From CAZMYM01 sp964620325 (GTDB lineage: Bacteria > Bipolaricaulota > Bipolaricaulia > UBA7950 > UBA9294), in the NCBI GenBank assembly GCA_964620325.1, contig CAZUIM010000005.1, forward strand, positions 1 to 64,000: a DNA stretch of 64,000 nucleotides. The letters are read 5' to 3'. Shown here one piece after another: positions 1 to 7,896 of the stretch (the stretch's first letter is position 1; the number at the start of each line of letters is the position of its first letter). Both the position numbers and the translations under genes were made by a program. The notes beneath the pieces were generated by a model. The model had not been told where the DNA came from. It was given only the letters and a program-made list of their open reading frames with translations, and ran no database searches.

Positions 1-23
1 GTCAACGCGCAAACCCATGGATC

Positions 24-143
24 GGCAAACTCGTGTGACGGCGGCCGCCGCATCCGGTTCACCGCCGGTGGGCAAACTTCTGAGACGGCGGCCGCCGCAT
101 CCGGTTCACCGCCGGTGGGCAAACTCGTGTGACGGCGGCCGCC
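24..143. repeat. 47-bp tandem repeat, about 2.5 copies
   Basis: Two 47-bp copies (24-70 and 71-117) begin GGCAAAC and end CACCGCCGGTG. They differ at a few bases in the segment just after GGCAAAC. A third, partial copy starts at 118 and breaks down near 143. The block lies just downstream of the decayed subtilase gene on the minus strand and codes for nothing recognisable. Confidence 0.85.
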
Positions 144-184
144 CGCGAAGGACGACCGCCTCCGTCCTTCCCGATCCGCGTCGT

Positions 185-1409
185 CTACTCGGCGACCGCG
201 CGCGCGGCATTCACGCGACCGGTCCCATAGTAGACGTCCTGTCCCGGTTTGCCCAGATCGTCCGCCGACCGTCGCCGCCGGGTACGGCCATTCGAGCGCC
301 GGATCGAGGTTCCCGCCCGGCGCCGCGAAGTCGATCTGTGGTCCGTAGTTCGAGTAGTAGGCGAATTCGTCGAGAGTCGTCGTCGGATCAAGCCACCAGC
401 CGAGAGGCCCGGTCGCCGAGATGCAGATCGACGCGCCGAGATCCGACGGGACGTGAAGGAGCCCCGCGTCGCTCTGGCCGTCGAGCGAGTCGTTCCCGGC
501 CGAGGTGACCACCGTGACACCGTTCGCGTCGGCGTAGTCGATCGCCTTCTTCAGAAGGTTCAGGAATTCGGCGACGTCGTTCGCCGGCACCCAGGCTCCC
601 GCGTCATCGTAGAAACCGCCTTTGTCCATGTACGCGCCGAGATTCATGTTGACGACGTTCGCGTCGACCGCCACCGCGTCGACGAGGCCTGCGATGATCG
701 AGCTGAAGCTTCCGCTCCCAGTACTCGCGAGGACCTTGAACGCGACGAGCTCCGCGTTCGGTGCAACGCCGATCACGCCGAGCCCGTTGTCGGCGGCGGC
801 GATGATGCCGCCGACGTTCGACCCGTGCGAGTGCAGATCCTGGTAATCGGGGGAACCGGCCGGAACGGCCTCTCCCGTGTAGTCTCTCGACAGGCTCCCG
901 TTCAGGTTCGGGGCCAGATCCGGGTGAAACGCGTCGATCCCAGTGTCCATCACGACCACGCGGACGCCGTCAGCGGTGTCCCCCGCGTCCCACGCCCCCC
1001 GGAGCGTCGACTGCGAGCATCGACCACTGGAACAAGTCGAAGTACGTCTCGTCCGATCCGATGTGTTCGGGATCGAACTCGATCATCCGCTCCTCGGGGA
1101 GCCAATCGACCGTCGCATCGTGGACGGCCTCGCTGAGCCCGCGCAGCCCCGCGACGGCGGTCGGGAAGTCGGGCGCGGTCGCCGTCACGAGGACCGCGTC
1201 GATCTCCTCGAGGATTCGATTCACGCTCTCGCCGGTCGCCTCGATCTCGGCGACCACGTTGCTCGGAAGCTTGCTGAACGAGAGGATGGAGTCCTGTCTT
1301 TCAATCAGCGACAGCGGCCCACGTTCGTCGGCGCCAGCCACGCACACGCCGAAATCAAGAGACCGAGCGCGATCAGACATCCGATTCCGAGTGCCAGCCT
1401 TCTCTTCAT
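185..1409 (-). pseudogene. Decayed subtilisin-like (S8) lipoprotease
   Basis: Conceptual translation gives a lipoprotein signal (starts MKRRLALGIG, lipobox ISAC), a propeptide-like stretch, then an S8 domain. The Asp motif VVVMDTGID, the His motif HSHGSNVGG and the oxyanion Asn in TSAGND are all readable. The reading is broken at least three times. The frame is lost just after the signal peptide near 1315, where one extra G in a G-run would restore it. It is lost again at a G-run near 990. At about 268-275 the segment that should carry the catalytic Ser (GTSMA-type) is missing, and the sequence jumps in another frame to a typical subtilase tail ending RVNAARAVAE. Two of the lesions are single-base losses in G-runs and could be sequencing error; the missing Ser segment is harder to explain that way. 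SD GGATGAGGG precedes the ATG. Confidence 0.8.
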
Positions 1410-1603
1410 CCCTCATCCTTCGCATTCCCGAATCTGTCCGTTGTCCTCCGTCAACGGCCGCATCTTCCGTCCATCGGAATCTAGAACGAAATCGATGGCC
1501 GGACAGGTGAGCCGCGAGTGAACACTCCGCGCGGTTCGTTCGTCGTATAGAGTGAGAGGCGCGAAAGCGTCGCCACGATCGGCACGAAGGGAGCGCCTCC
1601 ACG

Positions 1604-2137
1604 ATGCACGAAGAAGGGTGGGCGTCGGAGTTGACGGACGACCGAGCGGACACGATCGTCGCCGAGCTCTACGCCGCGGAAAGGATGGCGCTTGTGCGAT
1701 ACGCGACGCGCCTTACGCGCGAACCGAGTCGAGCCGAGGACCTGGTGCAGGAAGCCTTTGTTCGGGCCATGTCGAACCTCGATCTCCTCGCCGAACTGAC
1801 GAGCGCGCAGCGAAGGGCTTGGCTGATCCGGGCCGTCAAGAACCTGTTCATCGATCAGAGCCGCCGCGGACGTCGTTGGGACGACGTTCGCGTCGAGCTC
1901 GAACGATCGATGGACGACACGAACGATCCGGTGATCGCCGACGTCCGGATGTGGCAGCTCCTCGACGCCGTCCCCGAGACATACCGCGAGGTCCTTCGCG
2001 ATCGGTACGTGCTCGGGATGACCAGCGAGGAGATCGGTGAACGCCTCGGGATCCCGGCCGCCACGGTCCGCTCCCGCCTCCGCCTCGCGACCGCTTGGCT
2101 GCGCAAGCACAGCGCCCGTCTGCTCGGAAGGGAGTGA
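1604..2137 (+). CDS. ECF-type RNA polymerase sigma factor
   Basis: The 177-residue protein has the two domains of an extracytoplasmic-function sigma-70 factor. Region 2 spans about residues 22-90 (EDLVQEAFVRA helix, then a WLIRAVKNLFIDQSRR stretch for -10 recognition). Region 4 spans about 120-172, with a helix-turn-helix around TSEEIGERLGIPAATVRSRL. Regions 1.1, 1.2 and 3 are absent, as expected. It directs core polymerase to a small regulon. No recognisable anti-sigma factor follows. The next frames are a 69-residue unknown protein 2 bases downstream and a repeat-rich protein, so these are likely co-transcribed and may be targets. The family is secure; the inducing signal cannot be read. 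Confidence 0.92.
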   Translation: MHEEGWASELTDDRADTIVAELYAAERMALVRYATRLTREPSRAEDLVQEAFVRAMSNLDLLAELTSAQRRAWLIRAVKNLFIDQSRRGRRWDDVRVELERSMDDTNDPVIADVRMWQLLDAVPETYREVLRDRYVLGMTSEEIGERLGIPAATVRSRLRLATAWLRKHSARLLGRE

Positions 2138-2139
2138 TC

Positions 2140-2349
2140 ATGTGGACGCATCCGTTCATGGAACTGACGTTCGCCCCGATCCACGGATCCGGTCGCAACG
2201 TGAGCCGTTGGGCGAACCCTCACCTTCGAAGAGACATCCCGCCGGCGTCGAACGATGAACCGTCGTCCGCCGCCCTCGAAGAGGAACGACCGAAGATCAG
2301 ATCTCGCCGCATCATCGAAAGGAGAGAAGCGTGGAACAGCGGAAGGTAG
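2140..2349 (+). CDS. Small protein of unknown function, sigma operon
   Basis: A 69-residue frame starts 2 bases after the sigma-factor stop, preceded by GGAAGGGAG at good spacing. It overlaps the start of the next gene by 19 bases, which suggests translational coupling. The protein begins MWTHPFMELTF and its second half is charged (EEERPKIRSRRIIERREAW). There is no membrane segment, cysteine pair or known motif. Its position matches where an anti-sigma factor or modulator would sit, but nothing in the sequence shows that role, and it could be untranslated spacer with a chance frame. Confidence 0.45.
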   Translation: MWTHPFMELTFAPIHGSGRNVSRWANPHLRRDIPPASNDEPSSAALEEERPKIRSRRIIERREAWNSGR

Positions 2350-3539
2350 TCGGAAACGTAAACATCCTCGATCTGCGCAATGCGACCGAGGAATCGATCG
2401 GGGAGTACGCGTCGATCGGGAACGCCAATCTCGTCCTCTACACGAGCGAGACGGCCCACCTGCTGTCGAAACTCTCGATCGACAACATCAACATGTCGTT
2501 CGAGACCCCTTCGAACATCAAGGTCCAGCTGATCATGGGGCCGCTCACCATCGGCAAGGACCACTTCGCGGAGGCGACCGAGCCGCTTGGCCTCCTGGTG
2601 ATGGGACCGGTCACCGTCGCCCCCGACGTGCCGGCCGGCGATCTCGATCGAGGACTCGCCGTCGCGGTGGTGATGGGGCCGGTCGCCTGTCCCGAGCCCC
2701 TCGCCGGATTGGTGCAGTCGAAGGCCCGACTCGTCATGGGCCCCGTCCGACCGTACCCGGTCCTCGGGAAGATGCATCTCGGTTCGCTGGTGCTCACGGA
2801 GGCCTATCTCAAGGGTCTCGACGACCGGAGCGAGCTCGGCGTCGTCGGCTCCGTCGCCGTTCCGGAGCCGCTCCCCTCGGAACTGATCCGGAGGAAGCTC
2901 GCCGTTCTCCACGTCACCGGAGGGACGACCTGTCCAGAGCGGAACGCGCCGGACGTCCAGTCCATTCTCACCGGGACGTCCGGACCGATCCACAGAATTC
3001 CCGACGGGTTCAAGCCGATCGACCGAGAGATCGAACTGACCCGCGAACTCCTCGGGGCGATCTCCGATCGGAGGCTCTATTTCCTGCGCTCGGTGACGAT
3101 CGCGGCCGACGTCGACGCGTCGCTCTTCTCGAGCAAGATCGAGAAGATGATCTGCAGACGGACCCTCCTCTACCCGGAGTCGTTGCACGCCGCCGTCGCC
3201 ACGACGTGCGACCTCCTCGATACGAACGCCACCTCCTACGAGGGCGAGTTGTGGAGGATCGACGGGGAGACCGAGCTGCATCCGTCCCGATTCGACTATC
3301 TGAGTGGGAAGGCGACCCTCGTCGTCAACGGCGTGCTGTCGATCGCCCCCGAGGTCCGGGCGGATCTCCTCGCGTCTCGGATCGCCAAGGTTCACAACCA
3401 CGGCGTCATCCGCTCGACGGACGAGCAGCGATCGGCGCTCGAAGCCCGTCTCGGCGTCGCCGATGGCGTCTTCACGGATTTCGACGAGGAGTCCGGGGAC
3501 GCGTTCCGATTGGGGAACGCCAACTACCTGACCCTGTAG
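2331..3539 (+). CDS. Repeat protein with MGP motifs, possible beta-solenoid
   Basis: The 402-residue protein has a GTG start preceded by GGAGAGAAGC. It is built from short hydrophobic repeats. The motif (L/V)(I/V)MGP(L/V) occurs at about residues 67-72, 89-94, 113-118 and 134-139, spaced 21-24 residues apart. Looser copies follow (GVVGSVAVPEPL, LVVNGVLSIAPEV, IAKVHNHGVI). A regular 20-25 residue period of short beta-strands and turns with repeated PEx(L) elements suggests a stacked-strand fold such as a solenoid, comparable in style to polymer-forming bactofilins, but no family is recognised. There is no signal peptide or membrane segment. Its place directly after an ECF sigma factor suggests a structural or envelope-stress role; this is inference. 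Confidence 0.75.
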   Translation: MEQRKVVGNVNILDLRNATEESIGEYASIGNANLVLYTSETAHLLSKLSIDNINMSFETPSNIKVQLIMGPLTIGKDHFAEATEPLGLLVMGPVTVAPDVPAGDLDRGLAVAVVMGPVACPEPLAGLVQSKARLVMGPVRPYPVLGKMHLGSLVLTEAYLKGLDDRSELGVVGSVAVPEPLPSELIRRKLAVLHVTGGTTCPERNAPDVQSILTGTSGPIHRIPDGFKPIDREIELTRELLGAISDRRLYFLRSVTIAADVDASLFSSKIEKMICRRTLLYPESLHAAVATTCDLLDTNATSYEGELWRIDGETELHPSRFDYLSGKATLVVNGVLSIAPEVRADLLASRIAKVHNHGVIRSTDEQRSALEARLGVADGVFTDFDEESGDAFRLGNANYLTL

Positions 3540-3570
3540 CGCCACGCCCGGCCGGGCGACCGACGGACGC

Positions 3571-3594
3571 GGGCGCCGTCGCGAGGCGGCGCCC
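3571..3594. terminator. GC-rich hairpin between convergent genes
   Basis: An 8-bp perfect stem GGGCGCCG/CGGCGCCC with an 8-nt loop lies between the convergent repeat-protein and EamA genes. No T-run follows on either strand, so it is only a possible terminator. Confidence 0.4.
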
Positions 3595-3635
3595 GCCATC
3601 CATTCTCGAACGGTCCAGTCCGGAAATGGCGGCGC

Positions 3636-4544
3636 TCAGTGAACCGATCGTCGGATCGGCCGCCGCCGTTGCACCTGCGACAGGAGCATCCCGACGAGCA
3701 TCAGCCCGCATCCGGCGAGGATCACGTCGGTGACCCGCTCCGACAGCAGGGCCCACCCGCCGACGACAGCGAAGACGGCCTCGAGGCTGACGATGATCCC
3801 GGCCTTCGATGGCTCGAGCGACCGCTGTCCGACGATCTGCAGCGTGTAGGCGATCCCGACCGATGCGATCCCCGCGAAGACGAACGCCGGGACGGCCGAT
3901 CGAAGACCGGAGAGGGGGATCGGCTCGCTCGCCAGGGCGACCGCCAGGCTGAGGGCACCACAAACGGCCGTCTGGGCGACGGCGATTCGGATCGGATCCA
4001 TCCGACGAACGAGCGCACCGACCATCTGCACGTGGATCGCCCAGGCGAACGCACTCGCGAGGACAAGTCCGTCTCCCAGGCCGATCCGCCCCGTCTCGCC
4101 CCCGGCAAGCAGATAGAGCCCTCCGACGGCCATCGCCGCGCCGATCCAGACCGGCGATCGAACCCGCTGGCCGAGGAAGAGGCCGATCAACGGGACGATG
4201 ACGACGTAGAGACCGGTGATGAACCCCGCCTTCCCGGCGGTCGTGTAGACGATGCCCGTCTGCTGGAGTGTCGCCGCAGCGAACAGCACGAGGCCGACCG
4301 CCGCGGCCGACCGCCATGACGGGACACCGGGCGCCGATCGAACGCCGGCTCGCCGTTCCCGCCGTCCGGCAAACAAGAGGAACGGGGCGAGCGCCGCACT
4401 CCCGAGCAGGAAACGGATCCCGTTGAACGTGAACGGCCCGACGTGCTCCATCGCCGCGCGCTGCGCGACGAAGGCGAAGCCCCAGATCGCCGCCGCGAGA
4501 AGCAGGACCATCGCCCCTCGAAGCTCGTTCGGATCCCCACGCAT
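3636..4544 (-). CDS. EamA/DMT-family transporter
   Basis: A 302-residue integral membrane protein with about ten hydrophobic helices in two homologous halves, the architecture of the drug/metabolite transporter (EamA, formerly DUF6) family. The first repeat begins GAMVLLLAAAIWGFAFVAQ. The second begins GDGLVLASAFAWAIHVQMVG and carries the typical E(A)VFAVVGGWALLSERVT segment near the C-terminus. ATG at 4544 gives the usual family length. It is monocistronic and convergent with the sigma operon. Family members move small metabolites or amino acids across the inner membrane; the substrate cannot be inferred. Confidence 0.9.
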   Translation of the reverse strand: MRGDPNELRGAMVLLLAAAIWGFAFVAQRAAMEHVGPFTFNGIRFLLGSAALAPFLLFAGRRERRAGVRSAPGVPSWRSAAAVGLVLFAAATLQQTGIVYTTAGKAGFITGLYVVIVPLIGLFLGQRVRSPVWIGAAMAVGGLYLLAGGETGRIGLGDGLVLASAFAWAIHVQMVGALVRRMDPIRIAVAQTAVCGALSLAVALASEPIPLSGLRSAVPAFVFAGIASVGIAYTLQIVGQRSLEPSKAGIIVSLEAVFAVVGGWALLSERVTDVILAGCGLMLVGMLLSQVQRRRPIRRSVH

Positions 4545-4823
4545 GGCCCGGATTCTACCGAACAACACGGCGGCCGCGCCGAGACGCGCGGATGACCCGA
4601 TCCCGCGAGGTGCCGCGCGCGCATACGTCGAATCGCGCGCGTGCCCGACGGAGGATCGACGCGTTGATCCGCTCCGTTCGCTCCCCCAATTCCCACGTCT
4701 GCGACCGCGAAAAACGCTGGAGTCTGAACTGGGACGAAACGCCCATGAAGACAGGTTCTCAGCTGCCGAACGCGTACCTATACTGCGACGTCTCTTTCGG
4801 TCAGAGACGGGGAGGTGATCTCC

Positions 4824-4883
4824 GTGGCTGGGAAAAAGAAAGCTGCGACGAAGAAGGCCGGGACGAAGCCGAAGAAGAAGTAG
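4824..4883 (+). CDS. 19-residue lysine-rich peptide
   Basis: A GTG start is preceded by GGGGAGGTGATC, a near-perfect complement of the 16S rRNA 3' end, at normal spacing. It opens a 19-codon frame rich in AAG/AAA: VAGKKKAATKKAGTKPKKK. Nine of the 19 residues are Lys and none is acidic, so it resembles an isolated histone-H1/HU-type tail. A TATACT box lies about 30 bp upstream (4789-4794). The frame ends 60 bp before the LysW-like gene and could share its transcript. A perfect SD on such a short frame suggests real translation, either as a DNA/RNA-binding micropeptide or as a leader. Confidence 0.55.
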   Translation: MAGKKKAATKKAGTKPKKK

Positions 4884-4943
4884 GGATTCCGACAATCCGA
4901 ATGACCTACGGTCTTTGGTGAAACGATACGTGAAAGGAACGAC

Positions 4944-5099
4944 ATGCCGAAGGCAGTCTGCCCTGTCTGCGGGAAGAACGTCACCGTCGACGAAGAGGAC
5001 GCCATCCTCTACGAGCGCGTGAGTTGCCCCCATTGCGACTCGATGCTCGAAGTCATCGACGAAGACCCGCTGATGCTGGACGAGATTCTGGACGACTAG
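4944..5099 (+). CDS. LysW-like zinc-ribbon protein
   Basis: A 51-residue acidic protein with two zinc knuckles (CPVCG at 6-10 and CPHCD at 28-32) followed by MLEVIDEDP. This is the layout of LysW-type amino-group carrier proteins used in lysine/arginine synthesis by the aminoadipate route. Canonical LysW ends in EDWGE, whose terminal Glu carries the substrate. This protein ends DEILDD and has no terminal Glu, so carrier function is doubtful. No RimK/LysX ligase or other lys genes are nearby. The start is supported by GAAAGGAACGAC ahead of the ATG. The alternative is a plain small zinc ribbon. Confidence 0.7.
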   Translation: MPKAVCPVCGKNVTVDEEDAILYERVSCPHCDSMLEVIDEDPLMLDEILDD

Positions 5100-5114
5100 C
5101 CGGTACGCTGCGTC

Positions 5115-5795
5115 CTAAGAAGCGATCGAAGCGCGGCCCTCGGGTCGCGCTTCTCTTCGAGCGGCCGGCGACCTGCTCGCTGGCGGCCGGACCAGAAACC
5201 AGACCGGCAGGCTTCCGACCGGTTCCCGCCTTTCGTCGATCACCTCGAACCCGCTCTTCCGATAGAACGCGACGTTCCCGGCCGTCTGCGTCTCCAGATA
5301 ACAGGGAACGCCCTCGGCGTCGGCACGGTCGAGAATCGGTCGGAGCAACGCCCGACCGACTCCGCGTCCCTGCGCCTCCGGGGCGACCCCGAGCACCCAC
5401 AGGTACCAGTGCGGCTCGGGCATCAGACGCCCGTGCCGTTCGTCGATGAACCGCATCATCGGAAAGAACCGCTCCCGAGCGTCCTTCGGCAATTGCAGGA
5501 TCGACCGGGGAAGGGCCAGCCGGGTGCGGATCATCTTCCAGAGCGTCATCTTCGTCTTCCCCGGGGCGACCCAACAGGCCGCACCGTCACCTTCCGACGT
5601 CGTGTGCGCCGCGCCGTAGACGCAGGAGAACCCGATCAAGGCCTCCCACATCGGACGAAGCAGCCTCCCCCGCGCCTCGCGTTCGGGGAGGACGCACCTC
5701 CACATCGGATCGTCGAGGAACGCGCGCGTCACGGCGTCGGCCGCGCTGCGGCGATGCTCGAACTCGAGTTGCACGATCTCGGCGGTTCGGTCCAC
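5115..5795 (-). CDS. GNAT-family N-acetyltransferase
   Basis: A 226-residue cytosolic protein with a GNAT fold in its C-terminal half. The acetyl-CoA-binding motif A is visible as GVAPEAQGRGVGRALL, followed by LETQTAGNVAFYRKSGFEV, a typical motif B. The N-terminal half (DAVTRAFLDDPMWRCVLPE) resembles GNAT proteins similar to puromycin N-acetyltransferases. GTG at 5795 is chosen because AAGGAGG sits nine bases upstream; the frame stays open further upstream but has no such signal. The acceptor (amine, antibiotic or protein) is unknown. The gene converges on the LysW-like gene and diverges from the phosphate transporter. Confidence 0.85.
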   Translation of the reverse strand: MDRTAEIVQLEFEHRRSAADAVTRAFLDDPMWRCVLPEREARGRLLRPMWEALIGFSCVYGAAHTTSEGDGAACWVAPGKTKMTLWKMIRTRLALPRSILQLPKDARERFFPMMRFIDERHGRLMPEPHWYLWVLGVAPEAQGRGVGRALLRPILDRADAEGVPCYLETQTAGNVAFYRKSGFEVIDERREPVGSLPVWFLVRPPASRSPAARREARPEGRASIAS

Positions 5796-5927
5796 TTCGC
5801 GGCTCCTCCTTCCGATGGAACGCGGCGAGTATAGCCCCCTTCGCCCGAGCGTCGAATCAAGGCAGTCGAGTCGGGCAGATTGCCACACCGACCACTCTGT
5901 CGCTCTTCTGGACAGGACTTCAGATGA

Positions 5928-5955
5928 TTCGCAAGATCATGGCTCGCCGTATACA
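5928..5955 (+). promoter_or_regulatory. Possible sigma-70-type promoter of the Na/Pi gene
   Basis: TTCGCA, a 16-bp spacer, then TATACA about 34 bp before the ATG. A similar CGCCGTATAC sequence lies before the LapA-domain gene at about 7624. The -35 box is weak. Confidence 0.4.
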
Positions 5956-5988
5956 ATTCCCACGAAATACACATTCTGGGCGGTGTCT

Positions 5989-7593
5989 ATGGACGTGGTG
6001 GGGGTTCTCTTTAGCACGACGGGAGGACTCGCCCTCTTCCTCTACGGCCTCCGCGTCCTGAGCGACGCCCTGAAACGGGCGATCGGCGATCGGATGCGCG
6101 CGCTCCTCGAACGGCTGACCGGAAAGGCCTACCGCGGCGCGATCGTCGGAGCCCTTACCTCCGGGACGCTGCAGTCGAGCAGCATGACGATGGTCTTGTT
6201 GATCGGGCTGATCAACGCCGGGGCGCTCACCCTTGCACAGGGAATCGGCGTGATGCTCGGCTCGGAGATCGGCACAACGCTGACCGCGCAGATCATCGCC
6301 TTCAGGATCGGCCACTACTATCTGCCGATCCTCGCCGCCGGCTTCCTCGTCGCCGAGGTCTTCCGCGGTAGGCGGGCCGGCGACGTCGGGCGGATCATCC
6401 TCGGCTTCGGACTCCTCTTCCTCGGGATGAGCGTGGTCTCCGGCGGGCTGAAGGGGCTCGCGGAGACCGAGGGGGTCCTCCGCCTTCTGAGAACGTGTGC
6501 CGATCGACCGCTCCTCGGCGTCCTCGTCGGGGCCGGCGTCACCGCGATCATCCAGAGCTCGTCGGCGATGACCGCCCTAGTGATCGGGATGGGAAGCGCC
6601 GGGATCCTTTCGCTCCCGGCGGCGGTCGCCCTCATCCTCGGCGCGAACATCGGCACGACGATCACCGGGATGATCGCCTCGATCGGATCGTCGCTCTCGT
6701 CGCGGCGACTCGCCGTCACCCAGCTCGTCGTCAACGTCCTCGGCGTCGCGGCGTTCGTCCCGTGCGTCGGCTGGTACGCGGGGCTGGTGGCGTTGACCTC
6801 GTCGTCGTTGACCCGACAGATCGCCAACGCACACACGTTCTTCAACCTGCTCGTCACCGTGGCGCTCGTCCCGTGCGTCGGCGGCCTCGTCTGGATCGCG
6901 ACCAAGCTCGTCCCCGGGACGGAGCGGGCCCGGCGCGTCGAGCCGGAGTACCTCGGCGACCAGTTCCTCCGGCTCCCGTCGGTCGCCCTCCAGCAGGCGC
7001 GCCGAGAGCTGATGCGGATGGCGAAGCTGACCCTGGAGATGCTCGCCGCCTCGCGCTCTGCACTGTTGGAACGGGGAGAGCTCAGGACGTCTTCCATCTT
7101 CGAGACCGAGGAGGCGATCGACACGCTCCAGGAAGCGATCGACGACTATCTTGACCGGATCGACGGGACCTCACTCGCGCCCGACGACGAGCACCGACTG
7201 CACGTCTTCCGCCACGTCGTCGGTGACATCGAACGGATCGGCGATCACGCCGTCAACATCGCCCAGCGGGCCGACCGCGCCCGCCGGAACGGACCGCCGT
7301 TCTCCGACCGGGCGGCCGACGAGCTCGCCCACATGTTCGATCGGGCGACCGAGCTCTATCGCCTCGCGCTCCGCGCCCTCCAGGGCGAAGACCGCGACGC
7401 CGCCGAGGAGGCACTCGATGTGGAGACGGACGTCGACCGGCTCGAGCGGGAGTACAAGGCGAACCACATCGAGCGACTCGAGGAGGGGACGTGCGACCCC
7501 GAGGCCGGGATCTTGTTCGCCGAGATCCTCCACAACCTCGAGCGAGTCGGCGACCACGCCGTCAACATCGCCGGCGACGTACTGTTGATCTGA
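5989..7593 (+). CDS. Na+/phosphate cotransporter with PhoU-like tail
   Basis: A 534-residue membrane protein of the NptA/YjbB (Na/Pi-cotransporter II-related) family. The membrane half (about 1-310) is an inverted duplication with the signature QSSS at residues 62-65 and 189-192. Each is followed by a matching GxxIGTT segment (SEIGTTLTAQ, GANIGTTITGM). The C-terminal half (about 350-534) holds two PhoU-type three-helix repeats, each with a D-(I/L)-E-R-(I/V)-G-D-H-A-V-N-I motif, which in PhoU binds metals. It probably imports or exports inorganic phosphate using the sodium gradient, with the PhoU tail as regulator. ATG at 5989 opens directly into the first membrane helix. No pst or pho genes are nearby. 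Confidence 0.93.
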   Translation: MDVVGVLFSTTGGLALFLYGLRVLSDALKRAIGDRMRALLERLTGKAYRGAIVGALTSGTLQSSSMTMVLLIGLINAGALTLAQGIGVMLGSEIGTTLTAQIIAFRIGHYYLPILAAGFLVAEVFRGRRAGDVGRIILGFGLLFLGMSVVSGGLKGLAETEGVLRLLRTCADRPLLGVLVGAGVTAIIQSSSAMTALVIGMGSAGILSLPAAVALILGANIGTTITGMIASIGSSLSSRRLAVTQLVVNVLGVAAFVPCVGWYAGLVALTSSSLTRQIANAHTFFNLLVTVALVPCVGGLVWIATKLVPGTERARRVEPEYLGDQFLRLPSVALQQARRELMRMAKLTLEMLAASRSALLERGELRTSSIFETEEAIDTLQEAIDDYLDRIDGTSLAPDDEHRLHVFRHVVGDIERIGDHAVNIAQRADRARRNGPPFSDRAADELAHMFDRATELYRLALRALQGEDRDAAEEALDVETDVDRLEREYKANHIERLEEGTCDPEAGILFAEILHNLERVGDHAVNIAGDVLLI

Positions 7594-7653
7594 ACGAGCT
7601 GTGAAACTCCCTCCCCCGATTCGCCGTATACTGTCCTGGGGAGGTAAGAGACC

Positions 7654-7896
7654 ATGAGATTCCGACTGACGATCATCTTGGTGCTGGTCCTGCTGTTCAT
7701 CGTCCTGATCGCCCAAAACACCGGCGAAGCCTCGATCACGTTCCTGTTCTGGACGGCGAAGATGTCGCACATCGTCCTGCTGGCGATCACGTTCCTCGTC
7801 GGCATCGTCGTCGGCTTCCTCCTCGGTCGCCCCTGGCGACGACAAAGCTCGAGGGGGTACGCGACCGTCGACCGCGCGCCGACCGACGAGACGTAG
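7654..7896 (+). CDS. LapA-domain (DUF1049) small membrane protein
   Basis: An 80-residue protein with two membrane helices (about 5-22 and 38-58) joined by the diagnostic segment AQNTGEASITFLFW, the signature of the lipopolysaccharide assembly protein A domain family. A basic patch (GRPWRRQSS) follows the second helix. GGGGAGGTAAGAGACC precedes the ATG. Family members are inner-membrane envelope proteins, but the function outside Proteobacteria is unclear. It follows the phosphate transporter by 60 bp and has its own TATACT-like box. Confidence 0.85.
   Translation: MRFRLTIILVLVLLFIVLIAQNTGEASITFLFWTAKMSHIVLLAITFLVGIVVGFLLGRPWRRQSSRGYATVDRAPTDET

Noticed and set aside
24..143. CRISPR array
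   Set aside because: Units are directly tandem with no spacers and only 2.5 copies.
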